NCBI GenBank assembly: GCA_036873135.1
Contig: JAPTYO010000005.1
Location: forward strand, 17,132,666-17,196,665
Reading direction: 5' to 3'
Source of the DNA: Clarkia xantiana subsp. parviflora
Lineage: Eukaryota; Streptophyta; Magnoliopsida; Myrtales; Onagraceae
Length of the DNA stretch: 64,000 nt
Position numbers and translations under genes: made by a program. Positions 1 to 11,806 of the stretch are shown here, in pieces. Position 1 is the first letter of the stretch, and each line of letters opens with the position of its first letter. Under the pieces are notes generated by a model. That model had not been told where the DNA came from, made no database searches, and saw nothing but the letters and a program-made list of their open reading frames with translations.

Positions 1-385
1 TTCACCTATAATTCACCGACTCTTTTGTTCACTAGGTGGCCGCCAACCGGATATTAGTTGAAGGTTGTGAACACTTGTAACGGATGCCCTGGAGAAGTAT
101 TCCTATGTGGAAAACTGGGCAATTGGAGAATTATTAGTTGACCAAGGATACAATGCGGTACATGTTTTAGTTTAACAGGATTGATTTACGAAAGGGAACC
201 AACGTTCTGCGGGCGCTACAATACTCCTAACAGATGAGTAGCACGATGCCTGTCGTATCCTCCGGTCGCACAGCAAACCTCGTATGAACTATACGGAGAC
301 GGAGACGAATACTGAAGACTGAGATGTTGATGCTATTGGATAACTATATATTAACAGGCACCCTCCCATTCCGGCGAGTGGGAGC
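1..385 (+). mobile_element. Ty1/copia element, 3' internal tail (truncated by window edge)
   Basis: This segment is homologous, in inverted orientation, to 42518-42900, the non-coding tail between the RNase H domain and the LTR of the minus-strand copia element at the right of the window. Base 1 pairs with about 42900. No reading frame is supported here. It ends in a purine-rich stretch (cggcgagtgggagc, about 373-385) that fits a polypurine tract just before the LTR. The rest of the element lies left of the window. Confidence 0.7.
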
Positions 386-879
386 TGTTAGCATATGGTG
401 ACGTCATAATTGGTAGCCTGTTAATACTAAGGAAATTACCTAAGTTAATTAGGTAATTTTCACATTAGGTTAATTGGGCCAAACCCAATCCCTGATTGAC
501 ATGGGAGGCCCAAAATTGGGCCTCCCCCTTAATACCATAGGTTCTGCCGAAACTTGTCCCACATTGGTTGGAGTGGACTTTTGTCCACTCTACTAATCCC
601 ATATATAGGGGACTCACCTAAGGGGTTTATACATCATTCATAATAAGAAGTACCTCCATTGAGGAACTTGAGAGAAACCCTCTCACCCCCTTAGTTGAGA
701 TTTTCGGCACATCTTAGTCCGAGGTTCTATCCCAATTGAAGAATCGATAAGAGGCTTTGTTGTGGAGCTTACACCGTGTAGGACTTCTTCTCACGAAGAA
801 CTTGTACGTGGTTCCGACTGGAGGATCAGAACTCCCTCCACGACGTTCTTGGGCAGGAAAGCTAAAAGGTATGTGTACA
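386..879 (+). repeat. Copia 3' LTR
   Basis: The LTR begins TGTTAGCATATGG directly after the purine-rich tract and ends ...GTATGTGTACA. Both borders are set by where homology with the inverted copy at 41996-42517 stops. It contains a TATA-like motif (CATATATAGGGG, about 599-610). The two LTRs have clearly diverged by substitutions and indels, so they belong to old or different copies of one family. The target-site duplication cannot be checked because the 5' end is outside the window. Confidence 0.65.
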
Positions 880-2518
880 CTATTCCAAAATCAAAACCAA
901 ATCTAAATAAGATAAAGAATGAAAGAAAGAAAGGAGATTGATTCAACTTAGGTGGATGTTACTCCGTTTTTATTCGTAATTTTATGTTGTGTCCCCCCCC
1001 CCCTACAATGTAAAACACTACTCTATATATAGGCTAAGGTTGCATCTAGGGTTTAGCTCTAATTAGTTAGTAAATTACATTGATTTGTTCTAACAATAAA
1101 TGCTAAATATTCAGAAAATATACTCTAAATATTCAACAAATATTCTCTGCAATAAATATAAATAACTATCCTAATTTTGCAGGATCCATTCTTGGAAGCT
1201 TCGCGACTTACTATATTTAAACACTTTCTCATTTGGTGCGCCGCGTGTTGCGCGTTGTCCAAAATTAGGTGTTTAAACGGTGCGTCAGGTACAGGTGGGT
1301 ATTTCTCATTTCGTACCAACAGCTTGCTTACCGGTCCAATTGGTCGGAAAACGCGATCATAAAATGGCTTGGAGTAATTTTTTTGTCAAATTCGACGTAA
1401 TTCGGTGGGAAAACGGCAGTACTTTCCCGACCGACGAGTCGGTAAGCATATATGCGGTCAGAAATCAGCTCTTTTCTTGTAGTGTAATACCATAATTATA
1501 CCATTTTTTTTTCACCAATACAATAACCATAACCATAACCATGATTTTTCACGACGATTAAACCATTTAACCATAACCGTTCAAACTAATAAAATACCAT
1601 TGTTTATACAAGAATTCAAAGTTAAATATACATTCATTATTTCATACATGAATTCCAAATTAAACATAATTTCATTGTTTCACTTAATTAATCAACACTT
1701 CTTCTGAGACTGTGAGTTTTACAATATTAGGTTTTTTAGATTGGAATAGAATGAATTGACCAGATATTTATGATGAAAAATCAATGATCAAGATTGAATG
1801 GACTATTTAGACCGAATGAATGGTGGAAACTAGGATCAAGAATTGTAAGATTGGATTAATTCTTATAATATAATAATGTATATATATAAATATTAGTAAT
1901 ATATATATATATATTAATATTATATATTTATAGCGGTGATGGTTATAACCGCGGTTAGGCTTAATACCATAACCATAACCATTATGGGTACAGAACTCTC
2001 ACTATAACCGAACCACACCATAATGGTGCAATTAATCATTGCGGTAAATTGTGCGAAAAGCAATGGTAATTTGATTTTCACCGTGCTATTGTCGGCCCTA
2101 TGTGTGAATTGGGGTTTACACTAAGTCAATAGAAATAAGTTAAGTTTTACACTATGTTGTGGATTTTTTCTAAAACCCTGAAAGTGAACTCTGAAAGGGT
2201 GGAAGTAAATTATTAAAGGCTTCGTGTACACATTTACCCAAAAAAAATCACATACATAAATAAAAGGGGTTAATAACCAAATTATTAACCGTACTTTGAA
2301 CAATTTACAAATCGTTGTCTAAATTTTAATTTTTTTTTAATTTAGTTACCCAAACTTTCAATTTCATAGAAAATTACTACATTTGTTTCAATTGAATAAG
2401 GCTTTCCTTGCTTGTATTTAGGGTTAATAACTTAATTGCTATCCAAACTTTGATAATTTTATAAATTGATTGTATTCTACAGAAGCATAATGATGTGTAT
2501 GTGCTTAAGCTGAGATAA
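880..2518. other. AT-rich intergenic DNA, no gene seen
   Basis: No supported gene. Visible features are a C homopolymer (about 993-1002), an alternating TA tract (about 1878-1930) and scattered AACCAT repeats (about 1525-1545 and 1967-1982), which look like part of an AT-rich MITE rather than telomeric DNA. Short open frames at 1177-1495 have no recognisable domain. Confidence 0.5.
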
Positions 2519-2528
2519 CAAACCAATT

Positions 2529-3961
2529 GGGAAAAGTATGTAAAACATGCAACATTTTTGAAAAAGATGGTTTTATTGACCAATATGTTTTAAAATGTAC
2601 ATGTTTGAAAAAGATGGTTTTATGGACCAATGTGTTTTAAAGTGTACAACAAGCTTACAAAAGATGGTAAAATGACATACCGTCCACTTGTATCAATAGT
2701 CTCGTTTGGACATGTGCAAATCACGTTTTTAAAATATAATAATAATTATTATTATCTACATCCACCCATTATAATTGTGGGTTAATAACCTAGGAATGGT
2801 CTGAAGTTTGGTCCATGTTAACCGGAGAGGTCTGAAATTTCAAAAGTTAATATGGAAGATCAGAAATTTCAACTTTGTTGATTTAAGGTTTTCCGTCCAT
2901 TTTTAGGGTTAAATTTAACAGAATGGTCTGAAATGACACTTTTGCCCTTTTTAATATTTTGTTTTATTTAATATCTTATTTGAGGAAATGTGAAATGACA
3001 AAATTACCCCTGAAGTAAAAATAAAACCACCCCGGCTCCGGCCACCGCCACCCGACTCCGGCCACCACCACCCCGGCTCCGGCGACTACCACCTCGGATC
3101 CGGAAACCACCACCCAACTCCGGCGACCGCCACCACGGCTCCGATTTGGCCAAAATCAGAGCCACCGGCCCCGATTGGGCCCAAATCGGAGCCACAAAGC
3201 TCCGATCGGAGCTCTGTGGCCCCGACCTAAGCCACAGAGCTCCAGGTCGGAGCTCTGTGGCTCCGATTTGGGCCCAATCGGGACCGGTGGCTCCAATTTG
3301 GGCCCAATCGGAGCTGTGGTGGCGGTCGCCGGAGCTGGGTGGTGATCGCCGGAGCTGGGTGGTGGTCACCGGAGCCGGGGTGGTGGTTTCCGGAGTCGGG
3401 ATGGTGGTCGTCGGGGTGGCGGTGGCCGAAGCCGTGGTGGCTTTAAGGGCATTTTTGTCTTTACACTTCAAGCATGTAAAGCACACTTTGATAGAAGGGC
3501 ATTTTGGAAATTTTATTTTATTTCCGGTCACATGCCAAACACGTAACCAACTTCCGTCAGCTTTAACGGAAAAAATTAACGGATATCTCTTATATCCACA
3601 AAATTAAAACCTCAGACCTCTCAAATCAACATTTGAAACTTCAAACCTCTCCGGTTAACATGACCCAAACTTTATACATTTCCTAGGTTATTAACCCTAT
3701 AATTATTGTTATGTATACATTAATTTATTTATTTTTAATTATTATTTTCATTTTCTCAAAACATGGCTCACGTGTTATTTAACAGGACAATTGACAACAA
3801 CTTTACGAAATGACATTTTACCATATTTTGAAAACATATTGTAAAGTTTAAATCATATTGGTCCATAAAACAATAATTTTCAAACATGTTGTACATTTTA
3901 AAACATATTGGTACATAAAACCATCTTTTTCAAAGATGTTGCATGTTTTACATACTTTTCG
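2529..3961. mobile_element. Mutator-type foldback MITE, host of a second MITE
   Basis: Long terminal inverted repeats begin GGGAAAAGTATGTAAAACAT on the left; the right arm (about 3710-3961) reads the same in reverse complement. Identical 10-bp direct repeats CAAACCAATT flank it (2519-2528 and 3962-3971). Long TIRs with a 9-11 bp target duplication are typical of Mutator-like non-autonomous elements. It carries no coding capacity. It is split by the element at 2779-3697; without that insertion it is about 505 bp. Confidence 0.75.
2779..3697. mobile_element. Nested MITE with GC-rich palindromic core
   Basis: Terminal inverted repeats GGGTTAATAACCTAGGAA lie at both ends, flanked by near-identical 9-bp repeats (TATAATTGT 2770-2778, TATAATTAT 3698-3706). 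The outer arms are AT-rich. The core, about 3030-3450, is strikingly GC-rich and made of short repeats such as CTCCGGC and ATTGGGCCCAAATCGGAGC, many self-complementary. Open frames of 153-175 codons on both strands in the core are by-products of this low-complexity sequence. The TSD length suggests a Mutator-like origin. Confidence 0.7.
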
Positions 3962-4120
3962 CAAACCAATTCAACAATCAAACAAAGCAATATGACAGCA
4001 TCGCACCGCGTCCTTGTGCCTGCCACAGTTAGATATTTGAAGAAGCAACTTATTCATCTTCACAGCAACTAACTGCTCATTCATCAACAAGTATTCAACT
4101 TGGGATAGATGGTTGGTTGT

Positions 4121-6915
4121 TTATAGAGACGCTGCTGCTGCTAATGCTGCCACTTCCACCTCCTTATTTTCACTGTCAGCTTCAGACCTACTGCTCACTT
4201 CCATATCAGGTAAACTTTTCAAAACCTGCAATCACAATCATATATCAATATTTGAGGAGTTGGTACCCCAAAGTCCACTAATTTCCTTTCCCTCATTGTT
4301 ACCTGATATACATGCCAAGAAGCAAAAGCATCAGTAGCCGCGTATTTTAGTTGTTCTTTCGATAGAAATGCAGCCTCCCAATTTCCTAACCTAATCTTCG
4401 ACGGTTTAAGCAGCTGCATAATATATACAAATTATATGGGTAGACTAGAGCCAAAAACTCAAACTCAAAGCTCAGCATTATTGCTACCAAAAAATATACT
4501 CAGTCCAAGACAGTCTCCAACTATAAGAAATTCATTTACTCGTCTGAAGCCATTATGCCTGATTTCATTTTTTAATATTCTACGCGAATATATCTTTAAT
4601 AAACAACCAAATGGCTACTACTCGTTTACAAAAGATGTATCAAAAAAACATGCACAAAGAGATCTCATCTATACTCTGCTATACAAATAATCTACAGGTA
4701 TGACCCATTTTCTATTAACAAATGATCAAATCACTACATTTGGTATCCAAATGATCAGAGGTTCCAGAAACATTATACAAATTAACATAGTGTGTATTGC
4801 TTTGTCCAAGCCAAGATTCCTTGGTTCTGCACTCTAATAAGGTCAGGGATTAGCTAAAGTCTTCCATTTTTTTGAAGACAACTCAAGTATCTTATTGAGT
4901 CATGGTCTCTTTTAATTTATTTTGATTCTCACTTAGAGTTTCACGTCAAATTACAACAAGAACATACTACTAACACTAGAGCCGTAGAGCGTGAAAATAT
5001 TTTCAGAACTAATCTGAAGCCCCCGAGAAACAATGAGAACAGTATCAATAAGTAAGAACTGGTGGCAGCACATAGGGAAAAATGTTGAACATCAAAAGGC
5101 AACAAAGGAATTTTCAAGACACTGAACTTCCTGGAGTAAATAAATCAATGCAGCAAGCACCTGCTGATAGAAAGAGAGCGTGAGCATCTCTCAAAGTTAG
5201 TATAAACTTCACAAATACCATATTTTCCAAATAAACAGTCTAATATCTGGATGAGAATCCTAAAACAACTATAGAGCAAATGAATTTCCTTTTACAGGCA
5301 AATTCATTTTTCTATGCGGTAATTGGACATTAACGAGCAAGATTGGTTTCCAATGAGTTACTAGCAAACAAGGAGTTGAATATAACAAGGTATACTATAC
5401 AGTAGGGATTACGTGTGAACCTCTTGACGTGTGAGATTTTCAGTTAGAGACGCCAGACTCCAACAAGAATCCCCCCCGAGCTTTTGATTAGCAAGTACAG
5501 AGAGATCCTCACAGGACTCAACAGATATATTGTAGTCTTTAAGCATCTTTCTGGCATCACCAGCTATAGCAACTCCAACCTGTACAAAAGTACCAGAATC
5601 ACCACATAAACAATCCAGGAACAGTGCTGCCTCTATGAACATTGAGTGCTTTTGTTAGTAAGAAACCAACCTTCAGAACTGCACTATCCTCTAATAACAG
5701 CCTCAGACTGCGGGGAATGCCAGAGTGAATGATATGCATCACGTAACAATGATCTTTATCGCCGCAAATCTGCAAAACTGCAACTTTTCGAAGTGGTTCT
5801 CCTGTAGAAATTTAATCTAATTATGAGCTAATTCTTGTTAAGATGTTTAACTGCTGTTCCTCTTCACCAGATAGGGGAACTTCAATACTTAAACAATAAA
5901 TAACTGGACTTAGTTCTTCCTCATAATAATAATATAACTAAAGTGACAGATAAACAGACCCTTTTTAAATGTGGGTCTCCACTCTACATCAAAGCCAAGT
6001 GTAACCTGGTCTGTTAGTTTCTTCAAAGCATAAACTTTATGTAGAAGACCAGCGGCAGCTTTCTCTACCTCAATGAAAGTTCTGCTGTACATAATCTTAC
6101 CCCCGAAAGAAAACGAAGGGAACCGCTCTTTCCCTGTTAGCAACAAAAAATACTAACAAATTGGTAAGAAAACAAAAAGAACTAATCTAATTTCCCATAG
6201 ATGGATGAGATCATTAATTGAACTGATCCGAACCACTTGAAAGTTGAATTCTCTGTGCGGTAGCAAAAAAAAATGGTATTATTTTTCTAGTTTATGTTAA
6301 ATACTCGCTTCATTTCGTGGGTTTAGGACGCAGAAGATATTCATCTCTTCTGAAAACGGTACATGGCGCAGAAAGGAACAATGTCCTTCAATTCCAAAAA
6401 GTTCAACATGCACATTCAATAGTTTTTCTAAGACAGTTGAATAGCTGGAACTGCAAGTAATGCAACATATAATTCAATTTCCCGACAATTATATCTGGAA
6501 AAAGAGACAACCGACTTGTGGTTGGTATAGAAACCATTTAGCGGGGTTATCAAAATTAACACTCTCAGAACCGTCTTCTTAACATATATTGAGAATCAAA
6601 GCTTAAAAAATGGAGACTTTCCCAATTATAATGACCACTGGGAGGAAACAACGAGGGGATGGATCAAAACGTACATTGACGTGGCGTGAAAGAACAGTAA
6701 GCGGGCAATGAGCGGCGCATTTTGGGGGGTTCAGAAGAGGACGGGAGGCGCCGTTTCTTGGCCGATGCTGTAGCGGATTCGACGGCGGCGTCGATGTGTT
6801 GGAGGTCTTCTTCTGTGAAAGGTTGGTCCCAGTCCGGGAAGGGAAATGGTGAATCGGCGGCAGAAGAAGCGCAGGTGCTGCTACTGATGGTGGTGAGTTC
6901 CGTCGATGTTTCCAT
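4121..6915 (-). CDS. WEX: Werner syndrome-like 3'-5' exonuclease (WEX-type, DEDDy)
   Basis: A six-exon gene is predicted, with exons (5' to 3') 6915-6675, 6133-5960, 5801-5671, 5579-5421, 4413-4303 and 4225-4121. The splice phases are consistent and give 306 aa. The exon 1 donor is the least certain; GTACGT at 6674 is chosen over GTCAAT at 6680. The protein resembles the stand-alone plant WRN exonuclease, which removes nucleotides 3'-5' from DNA ends and acts in repair or silencing. DEDDy residues are visible: D129 and E131 in FDVEWRP, D190 in AIAGDARK, Y259 and D263 in KYAATDAFASW. The N-terminus is acidic and Ser/Thr-rich and probably disordered; the C-terminal exon is a divergent Ala/Glu-rich tail. 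Arabidopsis WEX is recalled as about 288 aa, so length fits. No inactivating lesion is seen. Intron 4 is about 1 kb. Confidence 0.88.
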
Positions 6916-7247
6916 TGAAATGAAGAAACGGAGGGAAGGTGTTATGGTATAAGTATATGAGGGATAGCTTCTTTTCAGCCAAAAAAAAATATGAGGGATA
7001 GCTTGTGCAAGTCTAATAATTAAGGAGTTATGTGATTTATTGGTTAGTTGTAGGTCTATGTTATAATTAGAGGATATTAGACTATATATTAAGTGAAGAA
7101 TAAGAGAATAACTATGGAAAATATAAATGAATGTTGATAAGTTTTGTTATTTTTATTTGTATATTTATGATCTAATCTTCTTTAATCTGGTTTCTTTGTT
7201 TCTAAATCTTTTCATCTTCCACTATCGATCGATTGAGTTCGTATCAT
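6916..7247. other. Exonuclease upstream region merging into a possible LTR
   Basis: The presumed promoter side of the minus-strand exonuclease gene. A short repeated phrase, atgagggatagctt, occurs at about 6957 and 6991. A convincing TATA box was not identified. From about 7049 to 7246 the sequence could be a 198-bp LTR (begins TGTAGG, ends GTATCA) because it abuts a tRNA-iMet-type primer site, but no second copy of it exists in the window. Confidence 0.3.
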
Positions 7248-7258
7248 TGGTATCAGAG
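7248..7258 (+). other. Primer-binding-site-like motif (tRNA-iMet)
   Basis: TGGTATCAGAG matches the plant initiator tRNA-Met 3' end complement used by many Ty1/copia elements, one base after a sequence ending ...GTATCA. It probably marks the 5' end of the decayed copia copy that follows. The sequence before it does not match the 3' LTR-like segment at 10008-10255, so this copy may be composite. Confidence 0.5.
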
Positions 7259-8332
7259 TTGTTCTCCTCGGCTGTGGTAATTTTAGTTCGATTCCGGTCA
7301 TTTTCGACTCTGACCTCCACCTATTTCGCTGTCTCCGACCACCACGACCATCACTCCACTACCCATTCATCACCATGCATCGATCTGCTTCCAATTTGCC
7401 ACCAGCTCCTATTCCTGATCCCCTACCAGCCTCTTCTTCTGATTCCGACCGACTGTCGTCTCAGGTCGCCACCACCACTGCGCGCCGCTGTCCCCCTTGT
7501 TGACCATTGCCCAGCTATCCATAGATATATGTTGGTCTACTGCTGTCACTTGCCCTGCAGTTGGCTTCTCTGTCAGTTTATTCTTCTTTCTTTGTTGATG
7601 TTAATTGTTTTATGCATCTTCTATTGATGTTGTTGTCTTACTTATTGACCTTGATTGAAGTTGTTACTGCTGCTGCTACAAATTTTGGTTTCTGCTGCAG
7701 TTACTAGAGTTTAAAATCAACGCCAACAAGGTGTTAGATGAAATGCCTAAGAGAAATATTTGAGCCAACTGTTTTACTTGTTGCTTTTCAGCTACTATAT
7801 TAGTTATTCCAACTAAAATGGACAACACGGAATTTCTTAACATCATGGATTTGATTCTGAATGATATTAAGAAGATGCAAGGATTGTTAAATGATGCTTC
7901 AAAGAAACTTACTAAATCATTGGACAAATTATGTGATCATGTTATACCATATGAGACAAACATATGTGATGCAAATGAAGAGTTTGTCGATACAATTGAA
8001 GGGGAGCACGTAAAATGGTGTCTAGTAATTCGGCTTGGTTCGGTCCTAGACCAGAAGCCATGTCAATATTACCTTGATCTACCGGGTTTTAACTGCTAAA
8101 ATTTTAAATTTTTTTGTCGAATTCAGTCGTGGTTTTATCTCTCCCACTCGGATTATCCAAGATCTGTTTATCTAACTCTTTCTACTAGTATCAATTTTTA
8201 AAAGATTTATATCACCTAGTCTTGGATATTGAGTCTCAAAGAATATAACACTGTGTGATTCATGTCTTATGGCTCTCCCACTCAATTTAAGCTACTTTAG
8301 TTACATATAGGTATTCACCATCGTTACACTAC
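7259..8332 (+). other. Decayed internal region of copia element, no recognisable domains
   Basis: No gag, protease or integrase motifs could be recognised. There is an open frame of 93 codons at 7818-8099 with a coiled-coil-like N-terminus, but nothing identifies it. Gag through integrase appear to be deleted or eroded beyond recognition between the primer-site motif and the reverse-transcriptase remnant. Confidence 0.35.
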
Positions 8333-9900
8333 ATGTTGTTGACTGATGAATGGGAGTCTGATTTCTTTGACAAGGCTTTACAAGTGGATGATTCGATTAA
8401 GTGGGAGCAAACGATTGATGACGAAATGAACTCACTTGAGAAGAATAACACGTGGTTGCTGACAGATCCGCCCGTAGGAAAGAGAGTTTTATTCAACAAG
8501 TGGGTGTTCAGAGTAAAGACTATAGTAGATGGCGGGAAAATGTTCAAGGCGAGGTTAGTTGCTAAAGGTTATTTGCAAATGAAAGATGTTGATTATGCTG
8601 AAATATTCTCTCATGTTGTAAAATTAACTTTTATCCGGATGCTGTTGAGTATTGTTGCATCAGAGAATTTACACCTTGAGCAGATGGATGAGAAAACAAA
8701 ATTTTTACATGGAGATCTTGATAAGGAGATCTATATGCATTAACTTGAAGGATTTGTCATTCCAGGCAAGGAAAACATGGTGTGTAAGCTTAGAGGAAGC
8801 TTATACGGATTGAAACAAGCGCCTAGGCAGTGGTACAAGAAGTTTGACACCTTCATGCGCAAGAGCGGGTTCCACAGGAGTGAAAAACACTAGTGTTGTT
8901 ACTTTAAGAACTATACTGATTATTTTTTATTTCTAGTCCTGTATGTGAATGATATGTTGATTGCAAGAGCAACCATGAGGGACATTGATGATCTGAAGGC
9001 AATCCTATCTTCAGTGTTTAAGATGAAGGATTTGGGTGCGGCGAAGCAGATTCTAGGGATGATGATTTCTCAAGATAGAGCTATAGAAACTTTAAATCTG
9101 TCCTAGGAGTAGAACATTGAGAAGGTGTTGAGCATGTTCAGGGTGAGTGACGCTAAACCCAGGACTACTCCCTTGGTTAATCACTTGAACATGTCAAATG
9201 AGCAGTCGCCCAAGACAGAGGAAGAGTGAGAGCAGATGGCACTTGTTCCATATGCATCGGCAGTTGGTAGCTTGATGTATGCTATGGTGTGCACAAAACC
9301 TGATACAGTACATACAGTAGGGGTTGTTAACAGGTTCATATCAAACCCAAGGAAAGAACATTGGGAAGCTGTAAAGTAGCTTCTGAGATATCTCAGAGGT
9401 TCGTCCAAGACTTCACGTTGATATGGCAATGGAAAGGTGATACTGCAGGGTTTTGTGGATGTTGATCTAAGTGGAGATGTGGACTCTAGTCAGAGCTCAT
9501 CTGAGTACATCTATACAATAGATGGAATAACAGTGAGTTGGATGTCCAGGCTTTAGAAGTACTTTGCTTTTTCATCTTGTGAAGCTGAGTATGTGGCAAC
9601 TGCAGAAGCTGGGAAGGAGATGATATGGCTGGAAGATTATCTAGAAGAGTTAGGTTGGAAGCATCGAAAAAAGATTCTCTACACATATAGCCAAAGTGTC
9701 ATATAGTTGGTAAGAACCATGTCCGTCATTCGAGGACTAAACACATCAGGAGCGATATCATTTCATTCGCAAGGCAGTGGAATATGGCGAGACGTGTTTG
9801 GAGAAGATAGAGGGTGCGAAGAATCCAGCAGACATGTTGACAAAATGTGTTGATGTTGGGAAACTGAGGTTGTGCAAAACATCGATTGGTCTTCTGTAGG
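8333..9900 (+). pseudogene. Ty1/copia reverse transcriptase-RNase H remnant
   Basis: Conceptual translation gives copia RT blocks in order: WLLTDPPVGKR...NKWVFRVK, ARLVAKGYLQ, YGLKQAPRQWYKKFD, LYVNDMLI (YVDDM degraded to YVNDM), then PYASAVGSLMYAM, SSCEAEYVA and a C-terminal NPADMLTKCV. At least six in-frame stops interrupt it, for example after IYMH (8740), after SEKH (about 8891) and in the RNase H part. Most stops are explained by C-to-T or G-to-A changes in expected Gln, Arg or Trp codons. The end (KLRLC...GLL) resembles Tork/Tnt1-like elements; that lineage call is tentative. The copy is dead. Confidence 0.85.
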
Positions 9901-10007
9901 TTTTTCAGAAGACGTGCGACTGACGAAGATGCTGAAGTTGATGGGAAAATTCTTTTGGGAGAATGAAGTTTACTAGGAAGCTTGAATCAACATCCAAGTG
10001 GGAGAAA

Positions 10008-10255
10008 TGTTGGGTTATGGATCTTTTATTCAACAAATGGGCCTAATTGTTTGGGCCGACCCTAATTATTAGGGTTTATGAGTTTATTTTCTACCCCTAT
10101 ATATAGCATTGTATTCTCTAAAATTTTAACTCTCGAGCAATCAATAAATCGTCAGCCGCCATTGTCTATGGACGTAGGTCGAATTGACCGAACCATGTTA
10201 AATCTTGCTTTCTTTGTTAATCGAGTAGTGATTGTTGAGATAATCGATCCTAACA
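10008..10255 (+). repeat. Copia 3' LTR-like segment
   Basis: It begins TGTTGGG directly after a polypurine tract (aagtgggagaaa, about 9996-10007) and ends CCTAACA, giving the usual short inverted termini of a copia LTR. A TATA-like stretch (CTATATATAG) lies at about 10097-10106. At 248 bp it would close the element whose RT remnant is at 8333-9900. No matching 5' LTR is present at 7000-7247. Confidence 0.65.
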
Positions 10256-10409
10256 ACAAGTATGAAAATTAGTTACAGTCTAAAAAAATATAGTTATACA
10301 TAGAAAGTTAATTACAATCTAAGTTGAGATGGCAGCGGTGAGCAAAAATGTTACTGGTCTTAAGATAGACTAGGACGATTTAAGACAATTTAATTTTGGT
10401 CCACCCTAT

Positions 10410-10777
10410 TGATGTGGGAGATCTTGAAGTGTTGGATTTTGGCGTGCGAGTACATTATTTTATGCGAAAACGACGATATAAGCAAAATCCATCGTATACT
10501 ATGGTGTTTGACGGTTTTAGGCCAAACTCTATCGTTTAAATGGTCAAATTTGCAGTTTTATGTTTATTACGGTCTTTTTTGTAATTTGTCGGTTTTGTTT
10601 GAGAATTTTTGTTAATTTTGTATTTGGTTTTTCTTTTCAGTATTTAAGGCATTGTTAGATGGATTTTATAGCAAATTATTGATGTATGAAAAAAAAATTG
10701 AGGTTTTTCTCTACCCTGCGTCTGATTTCGTTATTCTTTCAATTTCTGCGCACCTATCCCACCATCACGTTGCATCA
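10410..10777 (+). repeat. LTR-like fragment, family 2 (copy 1)
   Basis: Homologous along its length, in inverted orientation, to 31663-32040. Both copies start TGATGTGGG and end TTGCATCA, with matching TG...CA termini, so the shared unit is probably an LTR of about 370 bp. Internally it shares GATTTTGGCGTGCGA and CATCACGTTGCATCA. No coding sequence of the parent element is recognisable beside this copy. Confidence 0.55.
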
Positions 10778-11071
10778 CCTATTGTGTTCTAGGATCGAAT
10801 CAGAACCATTTAAAATTGTATTGGTATTTTTGGTCATGGTTTTGGTTCAGACTATTATGACCATTCAAGACATTTAAAAAAAAAAGTATTTTCTAACTAT
10901 TTAGATTAAAAAACTAATTTTTTTTCTAACATTAATTTATATTATCTAATTGGTTTATTTTTTTAAAAATAATTTTAAAAATGATCGAAGAGATTAATAC
11001 TGCACGTCGCAAGACACTTTATTAATCAATAATTTTATTAACAAAAACGATGTTAATGTAAATAGCACGTC
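10778..11071. other. AT-rich intergenic DNA
   Basis: Runs of A and T with no coding or repeat structure that could be supported. Confidence 0.4.
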
Positions 11072-11471
11072 TAGGGGTGTAATCGAGCCAAGTCGAGCCG
11101 AGTATCTGGACTCATTTTACTCGAGCTCTAGTTGGTGTATATTCGACAAGTTTGAGCTCGGACCGCTAAGTCTAAAATTGTTCAATTAAATCATAAATGG
11201 TGCACATTAGCTCAAACTCGAACTCGACTTGAACTGAATATATATATAAACTCGAAAAAAAAAAATCGACCTCAACTCGAATAGGCAAAACAAAAAAACT
11301 TGAATTGGCTTGCGAACCTCTCGAGTCGAGTACTAGTGAATTCACTCTACTCGGTACTCGAAAAATCTCGAGTCGAGCTCGACTCAACTCAAAAGTTAGT
11401 GAATCAAAATCAAATATTGACCGATCCAATATCGAGTAGTTCACGAGTAGCTGGACCCGTTTACACCCTTA
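11072..11471. mobile_element. hAT-like non-autonomous repeat (CTCGAG-rich), copy 1
   Basis: Ends TAGGGGTGTAA and, in reverse complement, TAAGGGTGTAAAC, with an interior dense in GTCGAG/CTCGAC motifs and a central AT block. It is the same family as 40494-40968, where an exact 8-bp target duplication supports hAT membership. Here flanking 8-mers do not match, so this copy is older or rearranged. Confidence 0.6.
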
Positions 11472-11806
11472 AGAATGACCAAAGAACGACCAAATGTTGG
11501 GTGGTGTGTAGATTGATTGGAGTTAGGGAAAATAAAATAGAAAGAATGAGATAATAAAATAACACTTGTTATATATATTATTTATATTTTTATTATTTTT
11601 ACTAAATGTACCTCAGCTAATAATATATATACAAAACATAATAATTATCAATAAATAATAAAAAAAATTATCATATTCGTACTTAATAATTAATTGGAAG
11701 GAAAAAAATTGACAATATAAACTAATTATATCATTTGTGAAATAACTTGTTCTATTAGTTTTAGGTTTTCTTTTAAGAACTTAATTTGGTCTGGTCTGGG
11801 TTTTAA

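Noticed and set aside
1525..1985. AACCAT repeats resembling telomeric DNA
   Set aside because: The motif is AACCAT, not the plant telomere AAACCCT, and copies are few and scattered in an AT-rich repeat.
3004..3607. Overlapping frames of 175 and 153 codons on opposite strands
   Set aside because: They translate a GC-rich palindromic minisatellite inside a MITE; no domain or codon bias.
7127..7627. 166-codon plus-strand frame
   Set aside because: Leucine/serine-rich AT-biased frame crossing the primer-site motif; no domain, no homologue recognised.
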